Notes: a model not told the origin generated them from the sequence alone. DNA of 64,000 nt from Acidobacteriota bacterium (GCA_039683095.1 JBDKSB010000013.1:1-64000); one strand, 5' to 3'. Counted from the stretch's first letter, positions 32,990-42,100 are shown. Made by a program: numbers and translations.

Positions 32990-35812
32990 TTACCGGCCCG
33001 ACTCCCAGAATGCCGTCCGGGGGATCCTATAGCGAACCGGCTGCCCGAAGGTCTTGTTCGGGAAAGCCAGGAATTTCCCTCCCTGGCCGCCGGCATTGAG
33101 CGCAAAGGACGGATCTTCCCTCAAAATGACGGTCGACCGGCCGGCACCCGGCTCGACCCTTTCGATCGGCACCGAATAGGTCTCGCCCGTCGGGAAGATC
33201 AGATGGATCCGGCCTCCGTCGTCCGCGGAGAGCCGGCCGGAAACGACGAGTGTCGTACCATCGGCCTCGAGCACCGTGCCCTCGGGAGCCGGCGGCAGCT
33301 TGATGACGCGATCCCGGTACGCCAGGAGCGTGCCGTCGACCAGACAGGCGGTCTTGACCTTCCCGTTCTCGAGCCGGATGAAGCCGTAGCGGCCTTCCAT
33401 CCGGTACTTCCGGTCTCCGCGGCCCCAGAGATGGATGTCCTCGTATCGGCCGGACTTGACGACGACGGCCTTGCCTTCGCGGCCGACCCGGTCGATGAAA
33501 GGCTGGCCCGAATACGGCTCGTAAACGGCGGTGAAGGTGCTCTCGAGCCGCCCCGCTGCCCCCTGCCCGCCCGTTTCGAGCGTCCGGCGGGCTACGATGA
33601 CCGGCATCCAGAAATCCAGGACCAGGCCCTGGACTTCGCCGTATCTCCCGTTCTCCAGGCGCCGGGCCCGCCGGACCGACGGGACCTCGCCGAAGACGAC
33701 CTCCGTTCCCCGGTTCCCCAGCATGGTGACCCGAAGGGCCGACCCGTCGTCGGGCGCGACCCGGAACGTCGCCTGCCAGTCCGCGTCGGTCCTGGCCGTC
33801 CGGACATTCCGGACCAGGCCGAGGGAATTCTTCACCGCGTCGTCGAGGCTGCCGGCCCCGGCCTCCGTCTCCCACCTCACGAACTCGCGCCCGGGCGGCA
33901 GCAGGGAGCCTTCGCGAGGGCTCATCTTGAGCCCGGAAGCCAGGCTGCCGTCGAGATCGGCGTCGCCGTGCAGCAGCCAATCGTGCCGGGATCCGCCGGC
34001 GACCTCGAAGACGTCGACCAGGTACCCCTGGTCCGGAGAGACCCCGACCAGGGCGACCGAGCGCTGGTACAACGAAGCGTTGGGATAGGCCTTGTCGGCC
34101 CTGACGGACATGAACTGGATGTCCGGATGCCCGGCGGCGTAAGCGAGGATCTCACCGCCCATCGAGGACCGGTCCTGGGCCTGGCTCGACTCGTCGATCA
34201 TAACCAGGTTGTGGGCGAACGTCGACCCGGTGTAGGGCCGCAGCCAGGTGTGGCTGTAGCCGATATCCGGGAGCATCTCCCGGTCCCTGGCGAACAGCTC
34301 GAGGCTCAGGCGGTCATGATGATAATGCCCGACCTGCCCCATGAACTGGAGCCGGGCCTGGATCTGGTTCCCGGCCTCTCCCCGGCCCAGCATGCCGTGC
34401 CCGCAGGCCCACAGGAGTTCCGGCTTCGAGGCCGCGGGGCGCGGCCCGAACTGGATCCTGGAGGCCCTCCCGGCGCTGTCGTAAACGGAAGCCAGGGTCC
34501 CGTCGGGCGTGACCAGGCTCTTGAGGGCCGATTCGAGGAGCGAGAGCTTCGGGACGATCCGGCGGGAGTCGAGGTCCCGGTAATGGACGCCGTCCTCGGC
34601 CCCGGCGAAGCCGTCCGGGTCGCTGTACCCTTGGATCAGGTCCAGGTTGGAGACGATGGCCTCATAGACCCCCAGCCCATAGCCGGGCGTTCCCTCTTTC
34701 CAGGCCCCGTCGGCGTAGAACTGGACTTCCAGGCCCATCTTCGTCTGGATGACCCCGCCGTGGACGAATTCCGGCTCCCCGATGATCCGGCCGCAGAGGA
34801 ACCCGGCCTCGATGACCGCGCCGTCCATGTTCCCCAGGTAACGGGGATAGGTCCGGACGTAGTTCATGATCTGGCGGAAATAATCGTCGATCAGGGCGCG
34901 GGTCCGGCCGTCGAGGGTGTCGGCGATCTGGTCGTAGGCCCTGACGAGATCGGAAGGGAACTCGTTGTAGAACCAATGCCCCGTGTTCATGCGGACGGCG
35001 TGATACGGATACGCGGTCTTGGCGCCGAGGGCGGCTTCCCCCGACTGGACCGGAACGGGCATGACCCCGCCGGCGGGCGCGGGAACGATGGGGCAATCGA
35101 AGAAACAGCTGAACTCTTTCGGTCCCGACGTCCCGTGGACGGGCATCTCCGGGTAGATCTCGGCGAAGCGCCTGATGATGACCGCGGCCTTGCGCGCGTA
35201 TTCGGGCTTCCGGGTCTCGTTGTAGACCGTCGCCAGGAGATAGGCGTTCTTGAGCAGCCACTCCCGCCGGAGGTTCTGCATGCAGGCCTCCATGTAGTAC
35301 GGCCTGCCGTCCGGGCCGGGGTAATAGCGGTAGGCCTGGCGCGTGCCGGCCGGGGAGACGATCTCCGTCACCGAGGTCAGCGGGTATCTTTTGCTGGGAT
35401 AGACCTCGCCGCAGTACTTGCACCGGATCTGGTCGGGCTTGTCCGGCGTCCATTCCAGGTTCCGGCTCGAGAACTGGATCCCCTGCGAACAGTTCGGGCA
35501 GCCCACGTTGCTGAAGCAGGCCAGGGGAGCGTTCCAGGAATCGAGCGTCTCGTCCGGGATGCTCATGACCTTCGCGGCCTGCCGCATGCCGTCCTCGGCC
35601 GAGGCGACATCGAGCCCGTAGTATGGGATCCGCAGCGGCGTCCGGAGCGGGAACACGGGATGCTTCACGGCGGCGCCGGCCGCGGCCGCTTGGCAGGGCG
35701 GCGCCGGCTGCGGGCAGAGAGCGCCGAGCAGGCCGATGGCCAGGGCGCCGGCGAGACAATGCCGGATGGCCGGCGGAAAAGCGTTTCGTCTTCGGGCCGG
35801 GGAAAAGATCAT
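32990..35812 (-). CDS. Heparinase II/III-family lyase with N-terminal zinc ribbon
   Basis: 940 aa from the ATG at 35812, chosen because AAGGAGG lies 6 nt upstream and the product then has a proper N-terminus (MIFSPARRRNAFPPAIRHCL, a long signal peptide). Near residues 105-135 two C-x2-C knuckles (VGCPNCSQG and IRCKYCGEVYP) form a probable zinc ribbon. An alpha-helical toroid follows (WLLKNAYLLATVYNE, MNTGHWFYNEFPSDLV), then the heparinase II/III beta-sheet domain with GHYHHDRLSLEL near 496 and AHNLVMIDE. It probably cleaves a uronate polymer by elimination in the periplasm. It ends 123 bp before the transglutaminase gene. Confidence 0.83.
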   Translation of the reverse strand: MIFSPARRRNAFPPAIRHCLAGALAIGLLGALCPQPAPPCQAAAAGAAVKHPVFPLRTPLRIPYYGLDVASAEDGMRQAAKVMSIPDETLDSWNAPLACFSNVGCPNCSQGIQFSSRNLEWTPDKPDQIRCKYCGEVYPSKRYPLTSVTEIVSPAGTRQAYRYYPGPDGRPYYMEACMQNLRREWLLKNAYLLATVYNETRKPEYARKAAVIIRRFAEIYPEMPVHGTSGPKEFSCFFDCPIVPAPAGGVMPVPVQSGEAALGAKTAYPYHAVRMNTGHWFYNEFPSDLVRAYDQIADTLDGRTRALIDDYFRQIMNYVRTYPRYLGNMDGAVIEAGFLCGRIIGEPEFVHGGVIQTKMGLEVQFYADGAWKEGTPGYGLGVYEAIVSNLDLIQGYSDPDGFAGAEDGVHYRDLDSRRIVPKLSLLESALKSLVTPDGTLASVYDSAGRASRIQFGPRPAASKPELLWACGHGMLGRGEAGNQIQARLQFMGQVGHYHHDRLSLELFARDREMLPDIGYSHTWLRPYTGSTFAHNLVMIDESSQAQDRSSMGGEILAYAAGHPDIQFMSVRADKAYPNASLYQRSVALVGVSPDQGYLVDVFEVAGGSRHDWLLHGDADLDGSLASGLKMSPREGSLLPPGREFVRWETEAGAGSLDDAVKNSLGLVRNVRTARTDADWQATFRVAPDDGSALRVTMLGNRGTEVVFGEVPSVRRARRLENGRYGEVQGLVLDFWMPVIVARRTLETGGQGAAGRLESTFTAVYEPYSGQPFIDRVGREGKAVVVKSGRYEDIHLWGRGDRKYRMEGRYGFIRLENGKVKTACLVDGTLLAYRDRVIKLPPAPEGTVLEADGTTLVVSGRLSADDGGRIHLIFPTGETYSVPIERVEPGAGRSTVILREDPSFALNAGGQGGKFLAFPNKTFGQPVRYRIPRTAFWESGR

Positions 35813-35906
35813 CTGACGCCTCCTTGTCAACTGAACGACCTGGCCGAAAAGCCCGACGATTATATGCGGAGGCCGACGATCATTCAACATTTTCTTCGCG
35901 ATCCTG

Positions 35907-35937
35907 TTGACAAGACCGGCCAAATGGACTTTATTCT
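35907..35937 (+). promoter_or_regulatory. Candidate promoter of the beta-helix gene
   Basis: TTGACA (35907-35912), 19-nt spacer, TATTCT (35932-35937), 44 nt before the ATG at 35982. The spacer is longer than ideal. Confidence 0.35.
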
Positions 35938-35981
35938 AACCGCCCTGACATCCTGTTCCGCTGATCGGAAGGAGGCACGGA

Positions 35982-37310
35982 ATGAAGAAGCTGACCTTGG
36001 GGCTGGCCCTGCTGGCCGGCGCCGTAGTTTCGCATGGAGCGGCCGGCCAGGTTGCGGCCGCGATCGTGGACGCCAGGACGAGCGCGGCCGTTCAACAGGC
36101 CGTCGACAAGGTCGCGGCGGCGGGCGGCGGAACGGTCTTCCTGCCCGCCGGCGAATACATCCTGAAGTCCGCCGTCAGATTGAAAAGCAACGTCACCCTG
36201 CGGGGAGAAGGCCGGGCCACGGTCCTTAAGAGGGTCCCCTTTGTCCAGGTCGCCCTGGCCGGGGATGCCGTGAAGGGAGCCCGTGAGGTCCAGGTCAAGG
36301 GGACGGCGGGATTCGAGGAAGGGATGGAGGTCCTGTGCTGGGATGCCGCGAACTTCGATGCCGTCACGATGGACCGTTCCTGGGCGATCGTCAAGAAGGT
36401 CGAAAAGGACCGGATCGTCCTGGACCGGGACCTGCCCCACGCCTATCTCGTCGGGAAGGGCGCCATCCTGACCAACGCCTTCTACGGCATTCACGGCCTG
36501 GAGATCTCCGGGGCCAGGATCGTCGACCTGACGATCGACGGCGGCTTCAAGGACTCGGAACGCGACTTCGTCTTCACCGAGCCGGGGGGCTACGCGGGCG
36601 GAGGGGCCTACAAGACCGGGCATCAGCAGATGGGCATCCAGTTCACGGACTGCACGGATTGCCAGGTCGTCAACTGCCGGGTCTTCCACTGCGGCGGGAA
36701 CGGCATCAGCGCCTCGGGCGGCGAGAACATCCGCTTCATCGGCTGCGACAGCTTCGCCAACGGCTGGCACGGCTACCATCTCGGGCTCTCCAAACAGGGG
36801 GCGACCCGCTGCGTCATGCAGGATTGCCGGGCGCATCACAACGCCATGGTCGGCGTCTATGTCTGCTGGAACGTGTTCGAAGGCGTTTTCATCGGGAACC
36901 ATGTGACCGACAACAGCGGCGACGGCTTCCTGATCGGGCCCTACGACGAGCGCAACGTCTTCTCCGGCAACATCATCAGCCGGAACGGCGGCTGCGGCAT
37001 CATCGCCGTACGGCGCGCGTTCGCGGGCAGGTCCAACACGTTCGTCGACAACATCATCTCCGACAACGGGGTCCCGGGCCGGACCCCGGCGATCTGGATG
37101 CAGAGCCCCGAGGACGGGATCTACGAGTATTACAGCTTCTCGAGGAACCTGATCGTCGAAACGAGGAAGGTCGAGGCCTCGGACGCCGCCGCCATCCTCA
37201 TCGGCGAGAAGACGGATCACATCAGCGTTTCCGACAACATCGTGCAGGGACCGTGGAGATCGGCCGTCGAGAACCGCTCGGCGGGAAGGTCCAACAAGAT
37301 CGCGGAGTAG
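35982..37310 (+). CDS. Exported right-handed parallel beta-helix protein (glycan lyase/hydrolase-like)
   Basis: 442 aa with a signal peptide (MKKLTLGLALLAGAVVSHGA, then AGQ). The start of the helix, AGGGTVFLPAGEYILKSAVR and then LKSNVTLRGEG, is the pectate-lyase-3/glycosyl hydrolase 28-like cap. It is followed by PbH1 repeats with N-x-I/V ladders (CQVVNCRVFHCGGNGISASG, NHVTDNSGDGFLIGP, NIISRNGGCGI). Such folds bind or cut polyuronates, alginate, pectin or chondroitin. GGAAGGAGG precedes the ATG. It diverges from the second heparinase gene, which supports a shared substrate. Catalytic residues are not assignable by eye. Confidence 0.8.
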   Translation: MKKLTLGLALLAGAVVSHGAAGQVAAAIVDARTSAAVQQAVDKVAAAGGGTVFLPAGEYILKSAVRLKSNVTLRGEGRATVLKRVPFVQVALAGDAVKGAREVQVKGTAGFEEGMEVLCWDAANFDAVTMDRSWAIVKKVEKDRIVLDRDLPHAYLVGKGAILTNAFYGIHGLEISGARIVDLTIDGGFKDSERDFVFTEPGGYAGGGAYKTGHQQMGIQFTDCTDCQVVNCRVFHCGGNGISASGGENIRFIGCDSFANGWHGYHLGLSKQGATRCVMQDCRAHHNAMVGVYVCWNVFEGVFIGNHVTDNSGDGFLIGPYDERNVFSGNIISRNGGCGIIAVRRAFAGRSNTFVDNIISDNGVPGRTPAIWMQSPEDGIYEYYSFSRNLIVETRKVEASDAAAILIGEKTDHISVSDNIVQGPWRSAVENRSAGRSNKIAE

Positions 37311-37339
37311 CGTCCTCCGGGGCGGCGGGGCCGCCGGCG

Positions 37340-38083
37340 ATGAGCGAGAAGATCAGGAGAGCGGCGAGGATCCTGCGGCAGGCGAAGCACGCCATCGCCT
37401 TCACCGGCGCCGGGATCAGCGTCGAGAGCGGCGTCCCCGCCTTCCGGGGCTCCCAGGGCCTGTGGACGCGGTACGATCCGAAGGTCCTGGAGATCGACTA
37501 CTTCCTCAAGAACGGCGAAGAGTGCTGGCCTTATATCAAGGAGATCTTCTACGACCATTTCGGCCGGGCCGAGCCGAACGCCGCCCACCGGGCCCTGGCC
37601 CGGATGGAGCAGGCCGGCCTGCTGAAGTGCGTCGTCACGCAGAACATCGACAACCTTCATCAGCGGGCCGGGAGCCGCGCCGTCTACGAGTTCCACGGCA
37701 ATTCGAGCCGCCTGCTCTGCCTCGAGTGCGGGGCCGCGGTCGCCGCGGACAAGGTCGATTGGGACCGCCTTCCGCCCCGCTGCCCGAAGGACCGGAGCAT
37801 CCTGAAGCCGGACTTCATCTTCTTCGGCGAGGCCATCCCGCCCCAGGCCGCGCAGGCGGCGTTCGAGAACGCCGGCCGGTCGGACGTCTGCGTCGTGGTC
37901 GGTTCGACGGGCGAAGTGACCCCGGCGGCCTTCGTTCCGGTCAGGGCCAAGGAAAAAGGCGCCTTCATCATCGAGGTCAATCCGGAGGAATCGAGATTCA
38001 CCCGGGAGATCACCGATATATACCTCCCGGGCAAGGCCGGCGAGGTCCTCGGGGCGATCGAGCGGGAGATCTTCGGCGATTAG
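37340..38083 (+). CDS. Sirtuin (Sir2-family NAD-dependent deacylase) with altered zinc site
   Basis: 247 aa from the ATG at 37340. Sirtuin motifs: FTGAGISVESGVPAFRG, VTQNIDNLHQRAG and FHGNSSRL (catalytic His near 117). The zinc site has the first pair, CLEC (about 129-132), but the second reads RCPKDRSILKPD where P-x-C-x-x-C-G-G is usual; the fourth Cys is replaced by Asp. The later NAD-binding VVGSTGEVTPAAF also departs from the common GTS-x-x-V-x-P. It may still deacylate proteins with a Cys3-Asp zinc site. It follows the beta-helix gene by 29 bp but lacks an obvious ribosome site. Confidence 0.85.
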   Translation: MSEKIRRAARILRQAKHAIAFTGAGISVESGVPAFRGSQGLWTRYDPKVLEIDYFLKNGEECWPYIKEIFYDHFGRAEPNAAHRALARMEQAGLLKCVVTQNIDNLHQRAGSRAVYEFHGNSSRLLCLECGAAVAADKVDWDRLPPRCPKDRSILKPDFIFFGEAIPPQAAQAAFENAGRSDVCVVVGSTGEVTPAAFVPVRAKEKGAFIIEVNPEESRFTREITDIYLPGKAGEVLGAIEREIFGD

Positions 38084-38086
38084 GGC

Positions 38087-39598
38087 TCAGCGCCCGATCT
38101 TCCTCGCGGCCAGGTACGCGGCGTTGATCGCGTTCGGGACTCCGCCGATCTGCCCCGCCCAGCTCGAGCCGATCCAGAGATTCCTGACCGGCGTCGTCAC
38201 CGTGGCCGCGAACGCTCCGCCCTTGTAGAAGGGCTTTTTGGGATTCCACGACCAGCCGGACGTCGCGCCGTCGGTATTGCCGGTGTAGCACTCGTACGTG
38301 AGCGGCGTCGCCGCGTCCGCGAACTCGACGGCCGCGCCGAGGCCGGGGACGATCGTCTCGGCCCGGGCCACGAGCCGGTCCCTGACCCGAGCCTTCAGCG
38401 CCCGGTAGGCCTCGGGGTCGTCGCGGCGCCAGTCGTCCTGCCAGTGCCCGGGACAGGCCGACTGGATCATGAGCGACGACCGGCCCTCGGGGGCCAGCTC
38501 CGGGTTGACGAGCGACGGCGAGTAGAGCGAGAAGCCGTCCTTGTCGAAATGGTCCGCGGCCTTCGCGTCCTCCGGGTCCACGTCTCGGTCGAGCGGCATG
38601 AACGCGGCCGAATGGCTCTTCATCTTCGACATCAGCTCGGCCCCGCTCATCCGCAGCCCGAGGTAGACGGTGAAGATGCCCTCGGATACGGCGGCCTCGC
38701 GGATCTTCCGCAGCCCGGCCTCCGGCACGATCGACGGGTCGTCGAGGAGGTTCAGGAACGTCTTCTTGTAGTCGCAGCCCGAGACGACCGCGTCGGCGGC
38801 GAACGGCTCGCCCCCGGACACGACGCCCGCGGCCGCCCCGCCCTTGGTCAGGATGCGCTCGACCGGCGAGCCCAGCCTCAGGTCGCCGCCCCGTTCCCGG
38901 AACCGGTCCGCCAGCAGGTCGGCCCAGCGCTGCATGCCGTCCTTGACGTGCCAGTAATCCTCGGCCAGGACGAGGAACATGCCGGCCTGGGTCGAGACCT
39001 CCATCTTCGGGTACCCGAGCCCGGTGAAGAACCGGAAGACGGGCGTCCCGGGCTTGAAGTACCCGGCGGCCAGCTCGTCGACGGTCATCCCCTTGACCCG
39101 GCGCTTGCTGAGGGCGAACCGCGGACCGGCGACGGCATAGGGCAGAAGCGCCTTGAGCTGCCCGAAGCCCGAGAACTGCGTCGGTATCGGCAGCAGCGCC
39201 AGCGGCCGCATGGCCGTGATGATCGGCTCGACCCGGCCCAGGTAGCCGTCGATCCCGGCCCGGTCTTCGGGGAACGCGGCCCGGAGCGCTTCCTTCAGGG
39301 CGGGCAGCGAATCCATCATGAAGTCGAACCGGGGCGAGACGACGCGCATCCTCATCCGGACGAGGGGCAGGCGGCCGGCCAGGCCGAGGTCGGCCATCAG
39401 CTTCCCGAAGACCCCGCTGCTCTCGAACGACAGCGTCCCGCTCTCGAAATAGTAGCCCTGGCGCCGGAAGCCGGCCGTGTACCCGCCGGGACGGCCGCAG
39501 GCCTCGAAGACCGTGACCTTGTGGCCGCGGTCAGCCAGGAGATTGGCGGCGGTGAGCCCGCCCAGCCCGGCCCCAATGACGGCGATCGTTTTCGGCAT
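38087..39598 (-). CDS. FAD-dependent oxidoreductase of the phytoene desaturase (CrtI) type
   Basis: 503 aa from the ATG at 39598, with GGGAGGAGGG just upstream. The N-terminal dinucleotide motif IAVIGAGLGGLTAANLLADRG runs to the acidic residue in TVFEACGRPGG (split here: IAVIGAGLGGLTAANLL and VTVFEACGRPGG), as in CrtI, carotenoid isomerases and RetSat-like retinol saturases. The C-terminus has NLWIGSSWAGQIGGVPNAIN, the usual FAD-contact segment near the end. The substrate cannot be told from sequence, and no other carotenoid genes are in the window. It converges with the sirtuin gene, 3 bp apart. Confidence 0.8.
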   Translation of the reverse strand: MPKTIAVIGAGLGGLTAANLLADRGHKVTVFEACGRPGGYTAGFRRQGYYFESGTLSFESSGVFGKLMADLGLAGRLPLVRMRMRVVSPRFDFMMDSLPALKEALRAAFPEDRAGIDGYLGRVEPIITAMRPLALLPIPTQFSGFGQLKALLPYAVAGPRFALSKRRVKGMTVDELAAGYFKPGTPVFRFFTGLGYPKMEVSTQAGMFLVLAEDYWHVKDGMQRWADLLADRFRERGGDLRLGSPVERILTKGGAAAGVVSGGEPFAADAVVSGCDYKKTFLNLLDDPSIVPEAGLRKIREAAVSEGIFTVYLGLRMSGAELMSKMKSHSAAFMPLDRDVDPEDAKAADHFDKDGFSLYSPSLVNPELAPEGRSSLMIQSACPGHWQDDWRRDDPEAYRALKARVRDRLVARAETIVPGLGAAVEFADAATPLTYECYTGNTDGATSGWSWNPKKPFYKGGAFAATVTTPVRNLWIGSSWAGQIGGVPNAINAAYLAARKIGR

Positions 39599-39682
39599 GA
39601 CGCCCTCCTCCCGGCTCATCTTTGCCGAAAGCGAGGATAAGCCCGGCCCGGGCCGGTGTCAAGGACGTCGGACGATCTTCCG

Positions 39683-42100
39683 TTATCGGGCGAACGGGAC
39701 GGCCAGCCGGTCCTCGACCCAGGCCCTGTCGATCGTCATCCTCCATTGGCTGTGTTTCATGGCCGAGCCCGTGTCGATCTTCAGGGCCCTCTTGTAGAAG
39801 TCCACGGCCGCGGCCCGGTTCCCGATGAGGTCGTTCATGTGACCCTGCCAGACCAGGGCGGCGAAGGCCGTCACACCGGTCTTCTCCAGGGCGGCCGTCT
39901 TCTCGAAGGCGGCCAGGCTTTCGCGGTCGCGGCCGCTGTCGTAGAGCAGCAATCCCAGCTTGAACCAGAAGCCCGAGTCCTCGATCGGCAGTCCCGCCGC
40001 CTTCCGATAGACGAGGAGCGGCGTCCCGCCTTCCTTCTCCCAGTTCAGGCTGTCGACGAAAGCGATAAGCTGGGCGGCTGTCGGCCGCTCGGGCAGGCCG
40101 GCTTTCTGGCCGGGGATGAAGGGCGTCTTCAGCCGCTCCTCGATCCAGGCCTTGTTCATGACGATCCTGTATCGATCGTGCCGCACCGGCCGCTCCGGCG
40201 CGATCGCCAGGGCGGCCTTGTAGTGGACAAGCGCGTCCGACCGGCGCCCCTTGAGGTCGTCGAGGAGGCCGAGCCAGCCGAGGGCTCCGAATTTCCAGGC
40301 GGGATCGCTCTCGAGACCGCCGGCCCTGGCAAAACAGTCCGCGGCCTCGTCGAGGCGCCCGGCCCCGTACAGTTGCGCGCCGAGGCGATACCAGGTGTCT
40401 CCGGACGAGAGGGGCTGGTCCTTCAGGGCGGCATAGACCCGCTCGGCCTCGCCCGGATCCCAGCCGAAAGCGAGCGCCGCGGCCGCGGCCGGGGATAGCG
40501 GCGGCACGGGGGTTTCGACGCGGGCCAGCTTGCGTTCGGGATCGATCACGGCCTGCCGCAGCCGCGACCGGCTTTTGAAGACCAGCGTCGTGACGGGCTT
40601 CGTCCGGTCGGTCCGCCCGAGCTGGATCGAGCCGTCCTCGAAGACGGCCTGCACCGGCACGGGCATGGACATCGTCCCGAGCCGCCTGACCCGGACCTCG
40701 GAGACGAAGCCGCCGTCGCCGGCCTCGCGGCAGTCCCGGGCCTCGACGCCGTAGCAGAGGTATTGATTCGAACGGACCCAGGCGTCGAAGAACCAGGCCA
40801 GGCTCTGCCCGCTCTCCGCCTCGGCGGCCGCCTGCAGGGCCCGCCAGCCGAGCCGCCGGCCGCCGAAGTCCGCGAGGCAGCGCTTGTAGGACCGGAGGAA
40901 CGCCTCGCGCCCGAGGACGGAGTCGAGGGCGAAGATCGCCGCGGGCCCCTTGCTGTGGACGACGATGTTGTTGAAGTCGAACCGGACCGCCTCGTCCCGG
41001 CCGGCCGGGGCGTCGAGGGTCATGTCGTAGTGCATCGGGATGGCGTCGATGTAGTTCTGCATCCAGCCGGCCCGCCGGTCCGGGTCGAAGCCGCGGACGG
41101 TCATGAACTCCGTGTCGGCGAAGATGCCCATGGCGATCCAGGTCCAGGCGGGCGCGTCGGCGTCGAGGACCCACTCGCCCCAGTATTGGTGACCGATCTC
41201 ATGGGAGGTGATGTGCTGCCAATGGCGCGGCGACTCGCCCTCGACGTAAGTTTCGAGGCCGTGGATGGCGACGATGCCGGTCGCGAACGGGTACCCGCCC
41301 CAGCGCCCCTCGCCGCCGGGAACGATGTTCAGGAACGGGAAGGGATAGAAGCCCAGCCAGTCCTTGTAGAAATGGACCGCGTCCACCGCCGTCTCGAGGC
41401 AGATCGCGGCGGCCTTGGCGCCCTTGTCGGTGAAGTAGGAGGTGATCAGAACGCCGTCCGTTTCGCGGGAGGCGCTCTTGAGACCGGGCAGAAGGCAGAG
41501 GCCGAAGGTCCGGGCCGCGGCGGCCTCGTAGCGCCCGGTCCGCGGATCGAGCCTGCCGCTGGCGACGACGGCGATCCCGTCGGGCACGTCGAGCCTCACC
41601 GAGAACGCGTCGTGGCGCTCGAGCCCGTCCCACCACAGCCGCGGGTACCAGCTGTCCGATGAGAACTCCGCGTGCTTCTTGCCGTCACCCGCCTCTCGGA
41701 ACGAGACGGCCAGATCGACCGCGGCGCCGGGGGCAAGCGCTTCGGGCAGCGCGATCATGATCGGCCTCGGCCGCGGCCCGGCGGAGCCCCCGTCCGGCGG
41801 GAAAAGCCGCCGGCCGCACGCCGCCACTTCGAGCGTCGAGGAAGCGCCGACCGGCCAATCGAAGGCGACGGTCCCGATGGCCGACCGGCCCGTGTTTTTG
41901 AGCGTGATGGTCTCCCGTCCCTCGACGGCGCCCGCGGCGACATCCACCCGGGCGTCGATGACGTAGCGGCTGGACGGCGGGACCTCGGGCGTATAGAAGG
42001 GCCCGGCCGCCGCGGACGCATCCGGCCGCTGACGGGGCGCGCAGGCCGCCAGGGCGACCGCCAGGATCATAGCCAAGATAGAGCTGCGGCGCTGTTCCAT
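39683..42100 (-). CDS. M1-like metallopeptidase lipoprotein with duplicated C-terminal repeat
   Basis: 805 aa. A lipoprotein signal (AVALAACAP, lipobox Cys20) precedes an aminopeptidase N-like beta domain and a gluzincin core with SHEIGHQYWGEWV near 301 (HExxH). The third zinc ligand, normally Glu in W-x-N-E-G, is replaced: the text is WTWIAMGIFADTEF. The C-terminus contains two similar blocks of about 120 residues, each TPR-like and ending in W-[IV]-E-[ED]-R-L-x-[TV]-P-F. GGAG precedes the ATG. It is probably an outer-membrane-facing lipoprotein; peptidase activity is uncertain because of the changed ligand. Confidence 0.75.
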   Translation of the reverse strand: MEQRRSSILAMILAVALAACAPRQRPDASAAAGPFYTPEVPPSSRYVIDARVDVAAGAVEGRETITLKNTGRSAIGTVAFDWPVGASSTLEVAACGRRLFPPDGGSAGPRPRPIMIALPEALAPGAAVDLAVSFREAGDGKKHAEFSSDSWYPRLWWDGLERHDAFSVRLDVPDGIAVVASGRLDPRTGRYEAAAARTFGLCLLPGLKSASRETDGVLITSYFTDKGAKAAAICLETAVDAVHFYKDWLGFYPFPFLNIVPGGEGRWGGYPFATGIVAIHGLETYVEGESPRHWQHITSHEIGHQYWGEWVLDADAPAWTWIAMGIFADTEFMTVRGFDPDRRAGWMQNYIDAIPMHYDMTLDAPAGRDEAVRFDFNNIVVHSKGPAAIFALDSVLGREAFLRSYKRCLADFGGRRLGWRALQAAAEAESGQSLAWFFDAWVRSNQYLCYGVEARDCREAGDGGFVSEVRVRRLGTMSMPVPVQAVFEDGSIQLGRTDRTKPVTTLVFKSRSRLRQAVIDPERKLARVETPVPPLSPAAAAALAFGWDPGEAERVYAALKDQPLSSGDTWYRLGAQLYGAGRLDEAADCFARAGGLESDPAWKFGALGWLGLLDDLKGRRSDALVHYKAALAIAPERPVRHDRYRIVMNKAWIEERLKTPFIPGQKAGLPERPTAAQLIAFVDSLNWEKEGGTPLLVYRKAAGLPIEDSGFWFKLGLLLYDSGRDRESLAAFEKTAALEKTGVTAFAALVWQGHMNDLIGNRAAAVDFYKRALKIDTGSAMKHSQWRMTIDRAWVEDRLAVPFAR

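Noticed and set aside
35823-35914. Perfect inverted repeat CTTGTCAAC / GTTGACAAG between the second heparinase and the beta-helix gene
   Set aside because: One arm includes the ribosome site of the heparinase gene and the other a possible -35; the 74-bp separation and lack of further copies make an operator unlikely.
36335-37339. An in-frame extension of the sirtuin gene back through the beta-helix gene
   Set aside because: The extension is Arg-rich shadow sequence; the sirtuin domain begins just after the ATG at 37340.
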